Shown: positions 1 to 8,008 of the stretch, piece after piece | How positions within the stretch are numbered: position 1 is the stretch's first letter | Layout of the letters: the number at the start of each line of letters is the position of its first letter | Made by a program: the position numbers and the translations under genes | NCBI RefSeq assembly: GCF_046844695.1 | Contig: NZ_CP177354.1 | Location: 2,728,001 to 2,792,000 of the forward strand | DNA: 64,000 nt | Direction of reading: 5' to 3' | Source: Pokkaliibacter plantistimulans | GTDB taxonomy: Bacteria > Pseudomonadota > Gammaproteobacteria > Pseudomonadales > Balneatricaceae | Notes under the pieces: generated by a model | What the model saw: the letters and a program-made list of their open reading frames with translations, nothing else | The model's database searches: none | Told to the model about the DNA's origin: nothing

Positions 1-838
1 TCAGGATATAAAACCCCGCCTCGGTATCGAGCTGATACTGATCTCCCAGCACCCGCACCAGACTGCCGTTACGGACGGCGGCATCAGCAAACAGCTGCGG
101 CACCAGCGCCACGCCCAGCCCCTGTTCGGCGGCTTCCAGCGCTAGATTGGTCAATGAGAACGCCGGGCCGTTGATTCTGGTGCCAGGGTCACCATAGGCG
201 GCAAACCAGCGCTGCCAGTTGTGATGGCTGTCAGAAATCAGCGGCACCTGAGCCAGATCGGCAGGCGTCTGCCAGCGTTGATGGTCAGGAAAGTGAGGTG
301 AACATACCGGTGTCGCCCGGCCGGGCAGCAGAAACCGTGCATGGCCTGCGGCAAAAGGCGGTTTGCCCCAGCGAATGGCCATATCCACCCGGCCTTTGCC
401 ATGCAGCGGGCGGCTGATATCGGAGGCATCAATCATGATGGAAAGGGCCGGATGGCTCTGTGCCAGCCGTGACATACGCGGAATCAGCCAGCGGCTGGCG
501 AAGGCAGGCGTGGTGCTGAGAATCAGCTGGTCCGGGTGGCGCGGCAGGTCTTGCGTCAGCACCTCACGGGTGGCCTCTTCGACGATGCCAAGGGCCAGCC
601 GCAGGCGGTGCACGTATTCCTTGCCGATGGTATTGGGTTCCAGCCCGCGCGGCAGCCGGTCAAACAGCTGGCAGCCGAGTTCAGCTTCCAGTGCGCGTAT
701 TTGCTGAGCCACGGCGCCCTGCGTCAGGTGCATTTCTTCCGCGGCAGCACGAAAGCTGCCCAGCCTTGCGGTGGCCTCAAGCGCAATCAGATAGTTGAGC
801 GTTGGCAACGGCCCCTGTCTTGTTCCCCATTTCTTCAT
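1..838 (-). CDS. LysR-family transcriptional regulator, 3' end cut by window
   Basis: The frame stays open from an ATG at 838 to the window edge, giving about 279 residues without a stop, so only the extreme C-terminus is missing. The N-terminus carries the LysR winged helix-turn-helix (FRAAAEEMHLTQGAVAQQIR, about residues 30-50). It is followed by a substrate-binding domain of the GcvA-like subgroup with the typical stretches ASRWLIPRM and EQGLGVALVPQLFAD. LysR proteins bind DNA as tetramers and respond to a small co-inducer; the co-inducer here cannot be read from sequence. The gene is divergent from the SDR gene at 969 across a 130 bp gap, the classical arrangement for a LysR protein controlling its neighbour, so regulation of that SDR is inferred. 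Confidence 0.9.
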   Translation of the reverse strand, partial: MKKWGTRQGPLPTLNYLIALEATARLGSFRAAAEEMHLTQGAVAQQIRALEAELGCQLFDRLPRGLEPNTIGKEYVHRLRLALGIVEEATREVLTQDLPRHPDQLILSTTPAFASRWLIPRMSRLAQSHPALSIMIDASDISRPLHGKGRVDMAIRWGKPPFAAGHARFLLPGRATPVCSPHFPDHQRWQTPADLAQVPLISDSHHNWQRWFAAYGDPGTRINGPAFSLTNLALEAAEQGLGVALVPQLFADAAVRNGSLVRVLGDQYQLDTEAGFYIL

Positions 839-968
839 GCGACGCCCTGTGCTCTTTTTGCGTGGATGTGACAGTAGGAATTCTACTGTCTAAAGGCTGA
901 ATTTGTGATTGGTGAGTGTCGCCCAATGCTGATTTTATATAGCCCATCACTTACTAAGGAGTTTCATC

Positions 969-1673
969 ATGTCTGAGCAGAAAGTAGCTATCGTCACAGC
1001 CGGTGGCAGTGGCATGGGTGCCGGTGCTGCCCGTCAGCTGGCTGCAGAAGGCTACCGCGTGGCCATCCTGTCATCGTCCGGCAAGGGTGAAGCGCTGGCT
1101 AAAGAGCTGGGTGGAATCGGTGTGACAGGCTCCAACCAGAGTAATGAGGATCTGCAGCGACTGGTGGATGAAGTGATGAACGCCTGGGGCCGCATCGATG
1201 TGCTGGTCAACAGCGCCGGTCACGGGCCGCGTGCACCCGTATTGGAGCTGACCGATGAAGACTGGCATCGCGGTATGGAGGTGTACCTGCTCTGTGCTAT
1301 TCGTCCGACCCGTCTGGTGGCGCCGATCATGGTCAGGCAGAAGTCCGGGGTGATCATCAATATTTCTACTTTCGCCGCCTTCGAGCCTGATCCTGGGTTT
1401 CCTACTTCCGGTGTGTTCCGTTCTGGCCTTGCGGCCTTTACCAAGCTGTTTGCTGATCAGTATGCCGAGCACAACGTGCGCATGAATAACGTACTGCCGG
1501 GCTTTATCGACAGCCTGCCGGAGAAGGAAGAGTTCCGGGGTCGTATTCCCATGCAGCGTTACGGCAAGACTGAAGAGATTGCCAAGGTGATCAGCTTTCT
1601 GGCATCGGAAGGCGCAGGGTATATCACCGGCCAGAATCTGCGGGTGGATGGTGGTATTACCCGTTCGGTGTGA
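969..1673 (+). CDS. SDR-family protein with altered catalytic residues
   Basis: This 234-residue Rossmann-fold protein is of the short-chain dehydrogenase/reductase type. It shows a nucleotide-binding glycine motif near the N-terminus (TAGGSGMGAG), the NNAG-equivalent VNSAG, the catalytic-strand serine (NIST, Ser133) and the C-terminal VDGG motif. Where family members carry YxxxK, this protein reads Ser147-Gly-Val-Phe-Arg151, so both the Tyr and the Lys of the catalytic tetrad are replaced while the following helix (LAAFTK) is intact. It is therefore either a non-canonical oxidoreductase or a binding or regulatory protein. The start is supported by an AAGGAG ribosome site just upstream. It is divergent from a LysR gene that probably regulates it. 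Family is clear; activity is unknown. Confidence 0.85.
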   Translation: MSEQKVAIVTAGGSGMGAGAARQLAAEGYRVAILSSSGKGEALAKELGGIGVTGSNQSNEDLQRLVDEVMNAWGRIDVLVNSAGHGPRAPVLELTDEDWHRGMEVYLLCAIRPTRLVAPIMVRQKSGVIINISTFAAFEPDPGFPTSGVFRSGLAAFTKLFADQYAEHNVRMNNVLPGFIDSLPEKEEFRGRIPMQRYGKTEEIAKVISFLASEGAGYITGQNLRVDGGITRSV

Positions 1674-1690
1674 TGGGTGGTTTGTTGGTT

Positions 1691-2026
1691 TCCCCCTCTC
1701 CCCCAGCCCCTCTCCCGCAAGGGGCGAGGGGAGCTAACACGGTGTGTCCATCAAGCTCGGGTATCGTTGCCAGCAAAGGAGTTCACGAAAAGTATTCAAT
1801 CTTCTGGTTTAGCTGACAGGTTGACTCAGTCGCTGGGGATTGCACGGATAAGTCCCTCGCCCGCAAGGGGCAAGGGGAGCTAACACGGTGTGATCCTCCA
1901 AGCTTGTAGTGGCCAACCAGAAACCGCCTGTGATTCAGACCGTAGCTGACAGGTTGACTCAGTAGCTGGGGATTGCACGGATAAGTCCCTCGCCCCTGGC
2001 GGGAGAGGGATTTAGGGAGAGGGGGT
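1691..2026. repeat. Intergenic block of direct repeats with GC-rich hairpins
   Basis: No gene is visible between 1674 and 2092. A unit of about 52 bp beginning AGCTGACAGGTTGACTCAGT occurs at 1811-1862 and again at 1944-1995 with a single mismatch. A second unit of 29 bp ending GGGGAGCTAACACGGTGTG occurs at 1718-1746 and 1864-1892, also with one mismatch. The units are interleaved with CCCCTCTCCC...GGGAGAGGG-type inverted repeats that can fold; CCCTCTCCCGCAAGGGGCGA at about 1708-1730 has a GCAA loop. Such pyrimidine/purine-rich repeats are common dispersed intergenic elements in gammaproteobacteria and may act as a terminator for the SDR gene. Confidence 0.7.
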
Positions 2027-2051
2027 AACCAAGCCGCTAAAGACAGAAAAT

Positions 2052-2078
2052 GCCCTTCTTCATTAAAGCAAGAAGGGC
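2052..2078 (-). terminator. Rho-independent terminator of the hglS-like gene
   Basis: A perfect 9-bp inverted repeat (GCCCTTCTT / AAGAAGGGC) with a 9-nt loop lies 14 bp beyond the stop codon of the minus-strand gene ending at 2093. On the minus strand it is followed by a T-rich stretch (ATTTTCTGTCTTT), as expected for an intrinsic terminator. Confidence 0.8.
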
Positions 2079-2092
2079 AAGGCGGTGAGAAA

Positions 2093-3481
2093 TTACAGGC
2101 TCACGCCCAGTGCTGCGGCACATTCCTGCAGCGAGCGCTGCTGCGTTTCGGCATACAGCGCCAGCTCGTTCAGGGTCTTGCGGCTCAGATCGGCTTCAAA
2201 CTGATCCTTGTTGGCGTCGGCACTGTAGTGAGCCTGCGCATCATCACCCAGATTGGACTGGAAGATGCCCGCAGCACTGACCGGCAGGAAGTCTTCATAC
2301 ACCAGCGGCTCAATCTGCACATAGCCTGCAGCCATCAGTGCGGCCAGATCTTTACCTGCCTTGTCACTGGCGGCCATGCCCTGTTCAGTGGCGAAGTAGC
2401 GGAAGTAGGCCAGATCCTGCTGCTGCAGTTCGCTGTAGCTGTCGGGGAAGGCTACGAAAACCCGTTCCAGAATCGCCATGTAGTCCACAGCGTTATTTTC
2501 ATTGGGGAAATCGCCCAGTTCTTCACGGGCCTGATCCAGCAGCTGGTCATACAGGGCACGACCTTTGGGGGTCAGCGCCACGCCACGCTGTTCGATCTCA
2601 CCAAAGCGGGCAGAGTGGCTGCCCTGTTCGGCGCCATTGGCACCGATAAAGGTAATGGCTTCGTTCAGTGCCTTGAAGCTGGTCTGGCGCAGCAGGATAG
2701 GGCAGTTGCGCTTGGGTGGGCCTTCGATAACGGCTTTGGGAGTAATGCCTTTCTTCGGCATGCCGACCTGCACACTGTCGATGTCCAGAGTACGTGGCGT
2801 CAGGTGGTTGATGTGCGGGCCACGGAAGGCCACCACATCGGCAATCAGGCGGTGCTGCTTCAGCAGCTGCTGGTATTCGTCCAGTGACACGGTGGCGCTG
2901 CTGTGCCAGCGGAAAGTTTCCAGTGCCTGCTGCACAAACTCTTCGGCATCAGCATCGTTCAGACCGCCATCGGCTTCCGCCTGACTGATCAGTTCCAGCA
3001 CGCGTGAAGTGAAGATAGAGCGCTTTTCCAGTGTGGTTTTGGCAAAGGCACGCAGTGCTTCGCTGTCGATCAGCTCCAGACGCAGCAGTGAGCAGAATAC
3101 GCGGAACGGGCTGATCTGCAGCGAGGCTTCGTGCACGGCACGGAAAGCGGTGGAGTGCACCGGTACACCAGCAGGCGTCAGGTCATAGTAGCCAACAGGA
3201 GACATGCCCATCACCGCGAACAGACGGGCGATGGTCGCCAGCTCTGCAGGCGTACCGACACGGATAGCACCATGACGCTCAACGTTCAGACGCTCCAGTT
3301 CACCGGTCTTGCGCAGGCTTTCTGCGATGCCGGGGTCATTGCTCATGGCGCTGTCGTTAACCTCGGCCACCAGATCGAGCAGGGTGCCGTACAGAGGCAC
3401 TTCATCACGGTACATGTCTGACATGGCGCGGGAGAAGTCAGCGCGGATCAGGTCAGGGTTCTTGAAGTTAACGCCAGTCAT
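2093..3481 (-). CDS. hglS: 2-oxoadipate dioxygenase/decarboxylase (HglS/YdcJ, DUF1338)
   Basis: The 462-residue product matches the DUF1338/YdcJ family end to end. Members such as HglS of Pseudomonas putida are Fe(II)-dependent VOC-fold enzymes that convert 2-oxoadipate, O2-dependently, to 2-hydroxyglutarate with loss of CO2 in D-lysine catabolism. Visible family motifs are GVPVHSTAFRAV (first metal His), RGPHINHLTPRTLDID (second His) and SARFGEIEQRGVALTPKGRA (metal Glu and the conserved tail of the site). Length agrees with the family. It stands alone, with its own terminator and a LysR gene about 200 bp upstream on the same strand. No other lysine-degradation gene is in the window, so the pathway role rests on family knowledge. 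Confidence 0.88.
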   Translation of the reverse strand: MTGVNFKNPDLIRADFSRAMSDMYRDEVPLYGTLLDLVAEVNDSAMSNDPGIAESLRKTGELERLNVERHGAIRVGTPAELATIARLFAVMGMSPVGYYDLTPAGVPVHSTAFRAVHEASLQISPFRVFCSLLRLELIDSEALRAFAKTTLEKRSIFTSRVLELISQAEADGGLNDADAEEFVQQALETFRWHSSATVSLDEYQQLLKQHRLIADVVAFRGPHINHLTPRTLDIDSVQVGMPKKGITPKAVIEGPPKRNCPILLRQTSFKALNEAITFIGANGAEQGSHSARFGEIEQRGVALTPKGRALYDQLLDQAREELGDFPNENNAVDYMAILERVFVAFPDSYSELQQQDLAYFRYFATEQGMAASDKAGKDLAALMAAGYVQIEPLVYEDFLPVSAAGIFQSNLGDDAQAHYSADANKDQFEADLSRKTLNELALYAETQQRSLQECAAALGVSL

Positions 3482-3682
3482 GGTTTGCTAATCTCCAGAT
3501 CGTTCTTTTTCGCGCGCCGCTCAGCGGTATTGTGTCCGGTGCGGTGCTGCGTGGATGTAGGTTCCCGAGGTCCGGGGAAGGAATGAGCCTATTAACGGCG
3601 AATCAGCCTGTCCGTACAAGCGAATAATATTTCGGACTTCATTCCTTAAAGTTGAGATGTGGGTGATTGTACCTGTTTCGCA

Positions 3683-4591
3683 TCAGACCTTGCCGGAGCG
3701 TTCGCTGATAATGCGGGCCAGAATCCACTCTACAAAGGCTTTCACCTTGGGGACTTCTGCTGCCTGCTCGGCATGGGCGATAAAATGGGCGCCACTGCTG
3801 GGCATGGGGTGATCCACCGGGATCAGCAGTTTGCCTTCGCTCAGCTCCTCCGCCACCAGATAGCGCGGAATCAGCGCCACGCCGCATCCCGCCTGTGCGG
3901 CACGAATGCACATGTAGAAGGTGTCGAAGCGCGGGCCGTGATAGCTGTTGTGCGCGGTCAGTGCCTGCGACAGAAACCACTCGTGCCACGCCTCTGGCCG
4001 TGAGGCACATTGCAGCAGCGTCATCTGGCTGAGGTCGGCAGCATTGTGGCAGGGCTGTTCGGCCAGCAGTTCCGGCGCACAGACCGGCACGACTTCTTCA
4101 TGAAAAAGCTCAATGCAGGTTGCGCCGGGCAAGGTGCCCTGACCATAGAAAAACGCAATGTCCGCTCTGGCCTGTTGCAGATCAAAAGGCTCCAGCTCAT
4201 TGCGAATATCCAGATGAATATTCGGATAGCGCTTGTTGAAGTCTTTCAGATGGGGGATCAGCCAGCGCGCACCGAAGGTCGGCTGGGTGGCCACGCGCAG
4301 CACTTCCGACTCGCCGCCGTAGGTGAGGATATAGCGGCTGGAAATATCCACCTGCGTGAGGATCTTGTTCACCTCAGACAGATACAGCGCACCTGCCGGG
4401 GTCAGGTGCAGCCGTCGGCGGATGCGCTCAAACAGGTTATGGCAGAGCATTTCCTCCAGCTGAGCCACCTGCTTGCTGACTGCGCTTTGCGTCAGATGCA
4501 GCTCTTCCGCGGCGCGGGTAAAACTAAGATGCCGGGCCGCCGCCTCGAAGCATTGCAGCGCGGTGAGAGAAGGCATCAGGCGTTTGGACAT
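3683..4591 (-). CDS. LysR-family regulator, GcvA-like
   Basis: This complete 302-residue LysR protein has its N-terminal helix-turn-helix at about residues 20-45 (FTRAAEELHLTQSAVSKQVA). A GcvA/AmpR-type effector domain follows, with the hallmark FGARWLIPHL at the start of the ligand-binding domain and AQAGCGVALIPRYLVAEEL near the C-terminus. It is encoded on the same strand as, and upstream of, the hglS-like gene (gap 3482-3682), so control of that gene is possible though the arrangement is not divergent. The inducer is unknown. Confidence 0.9.
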   Translation of the reverse strand: MSKRLMPSLTALQCFEAAARHLSFTRAAEELHLTQSAVSKQVAQLEEMLCHNLFERIRRRLHLTPAGALYLSEVNKILTQVDISSRYILTYGGESEVLRVATQPTFGARWLIPHLKDFNKRYPNIHLDIRNELEPFDLQQARADIAFFYGQGTLPGATCIELFHEEVVPVCAPELLAEQPCHNAADLSQMTLLQCASRPEAWHEWFLSQALTAHNSYHGPRFDTFYMCIRAAQAGCGVALIPRYLVAEELSEGKLLIPVDHPMPSSGAHFIAHAEQAAEVPKVKAFVEWILARIISERSGKV

Positions 4592-4710
4592 AAGCTAAAA
4601 CCATCATCAGGCCGTAAAAACTGCTCATTATTCCAGCGGGGAATGATGTTGGCTGCAAGTGAAAAGTGAAATGAGGGTGTCGGGTGAAGGAGGTTGCCGG
4701 GTAAAGGAGG

Positions 4711-4741
4711 TGGCCGTGGTGGACATGGCTCACCACGGCCA
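4711..4741. terminator. Hairpin downstream of the lipoprotein gene
   Basis: An 11-bp perfect inverted repeat (TGGCCGTGGTG / CACCACGGCCA) with a 9-nt loop lies 17 bp beyond the stop codon of the minus-strand lipoprotein gene. There is no clear T-run on either side, so it may be a rho-independent-like hairpin or an mRNA 3'-end stabiliser. Confidence 0.5.
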
Positions 4742-4757
4742 TGCCGTCATGGGGGGA

Positions 4758-5180
4758 TTACTCCTGATTACCGATGTCAGTATCCCAGCCACAGTAGGGA
4801 TAATCCGGATCGCCGCAGCAGTCACTGGTGCAGGCAATCAGCAGGCCGTTCGACAGTCGGAATAGCCCGGCATAGTCGAAGCTGAATGTAACCTGCTGCC
4901 TGTTTAGCAGCATGGACCCTGTTATCGAGCAGCCAGAATACGAGAAGTAGTCGTGCAGTTCGGTCTGATCCACTTCTTTACCTCGGGCAAGTATGTGCTG
5001 GAGCACGTCCGGGGTGAGGGTAGGGCAGTCGTAACCATTCTTGTTGCTGACCTTGAAGTCGCTTGCTATCCGGGAAAACTGCAGCGACGGATTGCTCTGA
5101 TTGGTCACGGTACCTGATGCTGCACAGCCAGTTGCCACTGTGACCATCAGTACAAAGCCCGTTATGAAGGCGCTTTTCAT
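4758..5180 (-). CDS. Putative lipoprotein, possible immunity protein (copy 1)
   Basis: This 140-residue protein begins with a short signal peptide ending at a lipobox-like VATGC, so it is probably acylated on Cys19 and sits in the periplasm. The mature part is cysteine-rich and contains GCSITGSM, FSFDYAGLFRLSNGLLIAC and DCCGDPDYPYCGWD. It is clearly homologous to the lipoprotein at 5988-6392 (shared SDFKVS, VLQH, GC-I-GS, FSFDY-G, L-AC--CC pattern). Its start lies 2 bp after the stop of the amidase gene at 5182, so the two are almost certainly cotranslated. Tight pairing of a small periplasmic lipoprotein with a peptidoglycan amidase resembles effector-immunity pairs of type VI secretion. That role is inferred; I recognise no named family. 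Confidence 0.75.
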   Translation of the reverse strand: MKSAFITGFVLMVTVATGCAASGTVTNQSNPSLQFSRIASDFKVSNKNGYDCPTLTPDVLQHILARGKEVDQTELHDYFSYSGCSITGSMLLNRQQVTFSFDYAGLFRLSNGLLIACTSDCCGDPDYPYCGWDTDIGNQE

Positions 5181-5181
5181 A

Positions 5182-5826
5182 TTAATGACTGCCTTTGTGG
5201 ACTTTGTAGGCTGTCAGGGTACTGGTCCCTTCCGACTCGTTCTCGTCTTTGTGCGCGATAGGACCATGTGCATAGATGTCTTCAAGCGTAACGCCGTATT
5301 TGCTGATCAGGCCATCGAGCAGCCAGTACACCGACTTGAGTTGCAGGTCATTAGGTGTTTCATACCGATGGCTACTGTCAGCCAGTGTGCCGGTGATTTC
5401 GATGCCTATGGAGTCGTTGTTGCTAGGGAAGCGAAGAGGGTAAGGCTTTGCGGCCTCCATGCGGCTTATCAGAGTAAACTTCTTACTCCAGCCGGTATTT
5501 TTCCGGTTCAGTATATCCGTGATTTTTCGGGCCTCCTCGTCACTACAGGAGTGCGCCTTTTCGCAACGGCTGCGAAGCTGGCCGACATGCCAGCACTTCT
5601 GACCGAGGCTGGCGGTCTGATAAATCTTGCCGGTTTCCGAGATCAGGAAATGAGCGCCTGCGGTTTTGTTACTGTAGGCGGCTAATGTGGAACGGGCGGT
5701 TGGCGCACCGGTGCGGTGCAGCACAATGGCATTGATCTGGCCTATCGGGCCATGCTCGATGGCGGGGTATTCGGCTTTTTCTACGGTAGGGCTATTGACC
5801 CAACCATCCTTGTCAACGAGTAACAT
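5182..5826 (-). CDS. N-acetylmuramoyl-L-alanine amidase (Amidase_2), possible secreted effector
   Basis: The 214-residue product has the Amidase_2/PGRP fold that cleaves the MurNAc-L-Ala bond of peptidoglycan. Visible elements are the first zinc His in AIVLHRTG (His37), the substrate-cleft motif AGAHFLISETGKIYQ, the catalytic-Glu-type strand NDSIGIEITG and a C-terminal HGPIAHKDEN carrying the second zinc His and the Lys-Asp pair, with shorter spacing than in AmpD. There is no signal peptide. I chose the ATG at 5826 because GGGAGAC lies just upstream; a GTG one codon earlier is possible. The gene sits between two homologous lipoproteins and is coupled to one of them, which suggests an exported antibacterial effector rather than a recycling AmpD. 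No VgrG, Hcp or phage gene is present to prove export. Confidence 0.82.
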   Translation of the reverse strand: MLLVDKDGWVNSPTVEKAEYPAIEHGPIGQINAIVLHRTGAPTARSTLAAYSNKTAGAHFLISETGKIYQTASLGQKCWHVGQLRSRCEKAHSCSDEEARKITDILNRKNTGWSKKFTLISRMEAAKPYPLRFPSNNDSIGIEITGTLADSSHRYETPNDLQLKSVYWLLDGLISKYGVTLEDIYAHGPIAHKDENESEGTSTLTAYKVHKGSH

Positions 5827-5987
5827 CACTGTCTCCCTGGTGTTGTGTGCTCCGTGCTGCCGTACGTGGCATTGATCTGTGTGCGGCGGGGTACCGTAAC
5901 AAACGAACGCTGGCGGTGCAAATCAGCTACTTCCGCGGTTGTTATCATCGTGAGTGGTTATCGCCGACAGCTCCGCGCACACCGCAC

Positions 5988-6392
5988 TCAGTGCGGATTC
6001 CACGAGCAATAGTCGAAGGCATCGTTGCAACAGCCGTCGCCACAGGCCAGCAGCGAGCCGTCGCTTAATTGCAGCACACCGCCATAGTCAAAACTGAAGC
6101 CCAGCGGCTGGCCATTACGACGCAATGAGCCATGAATAGTGCAGCCGGTGGTGGTGAACTGCTCATCCACATCCTGCTGGGTCACGCTGACGCCGCTGTC
6201 CAGCACGTGTTGCAGTACCTGCTGGTCTATCTGGTCGCAGCCATAGTGGCGGGCATCACTGACTTTGAAGTCCGATTTCAGCTCTGTGTACTGATCATCG
6301 AAAGACGGGGGCGACGAAGCGGTGGGAGGCTGGTTGCTGCAGGCTGTCAGCGTCACCGACAGCAGGGACAGATAAAACAGTGTGAATTTCAT
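5988..6392 (-). CDS. Putative lipoprotein, possible immunity protein (copy 2)
   Basis: I chose the ATG at 6392 because it opens directly into a lipoprotein signal peptide (MKFTLFYLSLLSVTLTAC, lipobox LTAC); an upstream in-frame start would add 16 residues with no signal character. The mature domain shares SDFKVS, VLQHVL, GCTIHGS, GFSFDYGGVLQLSDGSLLAC and GCCNDAFDYCSW with the protein at 4758-5180, so the two are paralogues flanking the amidase. A second immunity copy could give higher dosage, or protect against a related foreign amidase. The function is inferred from the arrangement only. Confidence 0.72.
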   Translation of the reverse strand: MKFTLFYLSLLSVTLTACSNQPPTASSPPSFDDQYTELKSDFKVSDARHYGCDQIDQQVLQHVLDSGVSVTQQDVDEQFTTTGCTIHGSLRRNGQPLGFSFDYGGVLQLSDGSLLACGDGCCNDAFDYCSWNPH

Positions 6393-6480
6393 CCGCGCAG
6401 GGATGGGGTGGTGAGTTGAAGCATGCTGCAGTGGTGACATCGTTGACGGCCCTCTTTCCTTTAAAGCCGAGAGAACGAAT

Positions 6481-6500
6481 GGGGCAGGTATGGCTGCCCC
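6481..6500 (-). terminator. Short hairpin after SDR gene
   Basis: A 7-bp inverted repeat (GGGGCAG / CTGCCCC) with a 6-nt loop lies 34 bp past the stop codon of the minus-strand SDR gene. The following minus-strand sequence is only mildly T-rich, so the assignment is moderate. Confidence 0.45.
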
Positions 6501-6533
6501 GTAATAGCCTGCTGCCCTGCCGAACGTCAGGTA

Positions 6534-7325
6534 TCAGGCGATACTGCGCACTACACCACCATCCACGCGCATGGCAGCGCCGGTGGTGGCCGAAGCCTGC
6601 TGAGAGGCCAGATAAACACACAGATTGGCGACTTCTTCCACGCTGGCAAAGCGCCCGATCAGCGAGGTGGGGCGGTGCTCCCTGATGAAGGAGGCCTCCA
6701 TCTCCGCGACACTAACGCCCTGTTCGGCTGCCATTTTGTCGAGAAATACGCTGACCCCTTCCGATTTGGTCGGGCCGGGCAATACTGCATTAACAGTTAC
6801 GCCGCTGCCACTCAGGGTTTCCGCCAGTCCGCGTGACACGGCCAGCAGTGCGGTCTTGGTAACGCCGTAGTGCACCATCTCCACCGGGATCTGCAATGCG
6901 GACTCGCTGGACAGAAACTGTATCCGTCCCCAGTGCTGCTTCTGCATGAGCTGGGCGTAATAGCGTGACAGCCGCACCGCACTCATGACATTGGCCTGAA
7001 AAAACTGCTCCCATTCTTCGTCGCTGATGTCGAAGAAGCCCTGCGGTGAGAAGATACCCATGTTGTTGATCAGAATGTCGGCGTGCGGCACCTGATGGAT
7101 CAGCTCCCTGCAGCCATCCGCATTGGACACATCGGCCACAACTCCGGTTACCCGACCATAGCCGTCTTCTTTCAGTCTGGCCACCGCTTCATCCACCCGA
7201 GCCTGGGTGCGGCCATTGATCACCACTTCGGCACCGGTGGCAGCCAGCCCTCTGGCAATGGCATAGCCAATGCCCGCTGTTGAGCCGGTGACCAGCGCGA
7301 TTTTGTCGTAGAGTTCGATTTTCAT
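6534..7325 (-). CDS. SDR-family oxidoreductase (FabG-like)
   Basis: This 263-residue classical short-chain dehydrogenase has the NAD(P)-binding motif TGSTAGIG at residues 14-21, the NNMG strand-4 motif, the catalytic serine in FLSSESAL, an intact YGVTK (YxxxK) and the C-terminal VDGGVV. Arg after the second strand (INGRT) favours NADP(H). The sequence resembles oxidoreductases annotated as 3-oxoacyl-ACP reductase or gluconate/glucose dehydrogenase-like, but the substrate cannot be deduced. It is the last minus-strand gene before the biosynthetic operon and is separated from it by nearly 700 bp, so a role in that pathway is not indicated. Confidence 0.88.
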   Translation of the reverse strand: MKIELYDKIALVTGSTAGIGYAIARGLAATGAEVVINGRTQARVDEAVARLKEDGYGRVTGVVADVSNADGCRELIHQVPHADILINNMGIFSPQGFFDISDEEWEQFFQANVMSAVRLSRYYAQLMQKQHWGRIQFLSSESALQIPVEMVHYGVTKTALLAVSRGLAETLSGSGVTVNAVLPGPTKSEGVSVFLDKMAAEQGVSVAEMEASFIREHRPTSLIGRFASVEEVANLCVYLASQQASATTGAAMRVDGGVVRSIA

Positions 7326-8008
7326 AGGGTTACGCTCCTTGATGAGTTAGGGTCGTGTTCCTGTTCTGACATTCCGTCGCAAGCGATGCCTGCTATATGA
7401 ACAGCAGTTGCAGCATCGTCAGCCTGCTAAGGGATATGGATAAGGCTTGCGGGATGTAACTCAACGGCATGGGGCGCGGTGACAGCAGATTGAAACAGCT
7501 ATGTATTAATTTTTGATGCGCTGCGGGAGGAAATGAAAAAAAATCGCCCGATTAGGGTCAACTGAACCGTAGATAGACTTGCTTATTGCGAGATTGAAAC
7601 AAATACTTACACATCGTTTTGTGCAGAGAGGTGCTCTCGTCGTTCTGTCACTGTTGTTCAGCAGGTCGTTGAAAAACGTTATCGAGGCAGCCGAGACAAG
7701 GAAATACCCAAGGGCACAAGAAGCAGGCGAAAAAGCGGAGTTAAGTGAACTAAGTGAGTATTTGACTCGCTCCGCTCGCCCCTTCTGGGCCATGCTAAAG
7801 CACGTTCAGCCTTTGGCTGTGAGCCTGTTTTTGACGCGGTATTCGGCAACGCAGATAGATTATCAACGGCCAGTCAGCGGGTTATTACGCTACACGTACA
7901 ACGATAATAAGCCGGAAGGCTAATAGCGGAATGTAGTCTGTGGCTTGATGTGCCTTTGGCATGGCAGGACTACGCAGGAATAAGGCGACAACAACCCTGG
8001 GAGGGTTT
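7326..8008. other. Upstream region of the NRPS/PKS operon
   Basis: This 683-bp stretch has no convincing gene. The part near 7500-7620 is AT-rich and holds a promoter-like pair (TTGCTT at 7579, AATACT at 7602, 17-bp spacing) reading toward the biosynthetic operon, which is weak evidence taken alone. The middle part (7661-7837) is a repeat-like element described separately. The operon start at 8009 has its own GGGAGG ribosome site at 7999-8004. No binding site for a recognised regulator was identified, and no pathway-specific regulator gene lies next to the operon. Confidence 0.5.
7661..7837. repeat. Repeat-like non-coding element, MITE-type candidate
   Basis: The segment starts with GCAGGTCGTTGAAAAACG. 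It has an internal inverted repeat (GGCGAAAAAGCGGAG near 7727-7741 against CTCGCTCCGCTCGCC at 7766-7780) flanking an AAGTGA-rich centre, and it ends in CAGCCTTTGGCTGTGAGCCTG. The layout recalls short dispersed intergenic elements of marine gammaproteobacteria that carry TTTTTCAACGACCTGC-like ends. Only one such end is well preserved here. The open frame across it reads low-complexity protein without a ribosome site, so I do not call a gene. Confidence 0.35.

Noticed and set aside
5101..5685. Plus-strand open frame opposite the amidase and lipoprotein
   Set aside because: The minus-strand proteins have catalytic motifs and a signal peptide; the plus frame does not.
7579..7923. Open frame of about 114 codons upstream of the NRPS operon
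   Set aside because: It runs through a repeat-like element, has no ribosome site and no protein family character.
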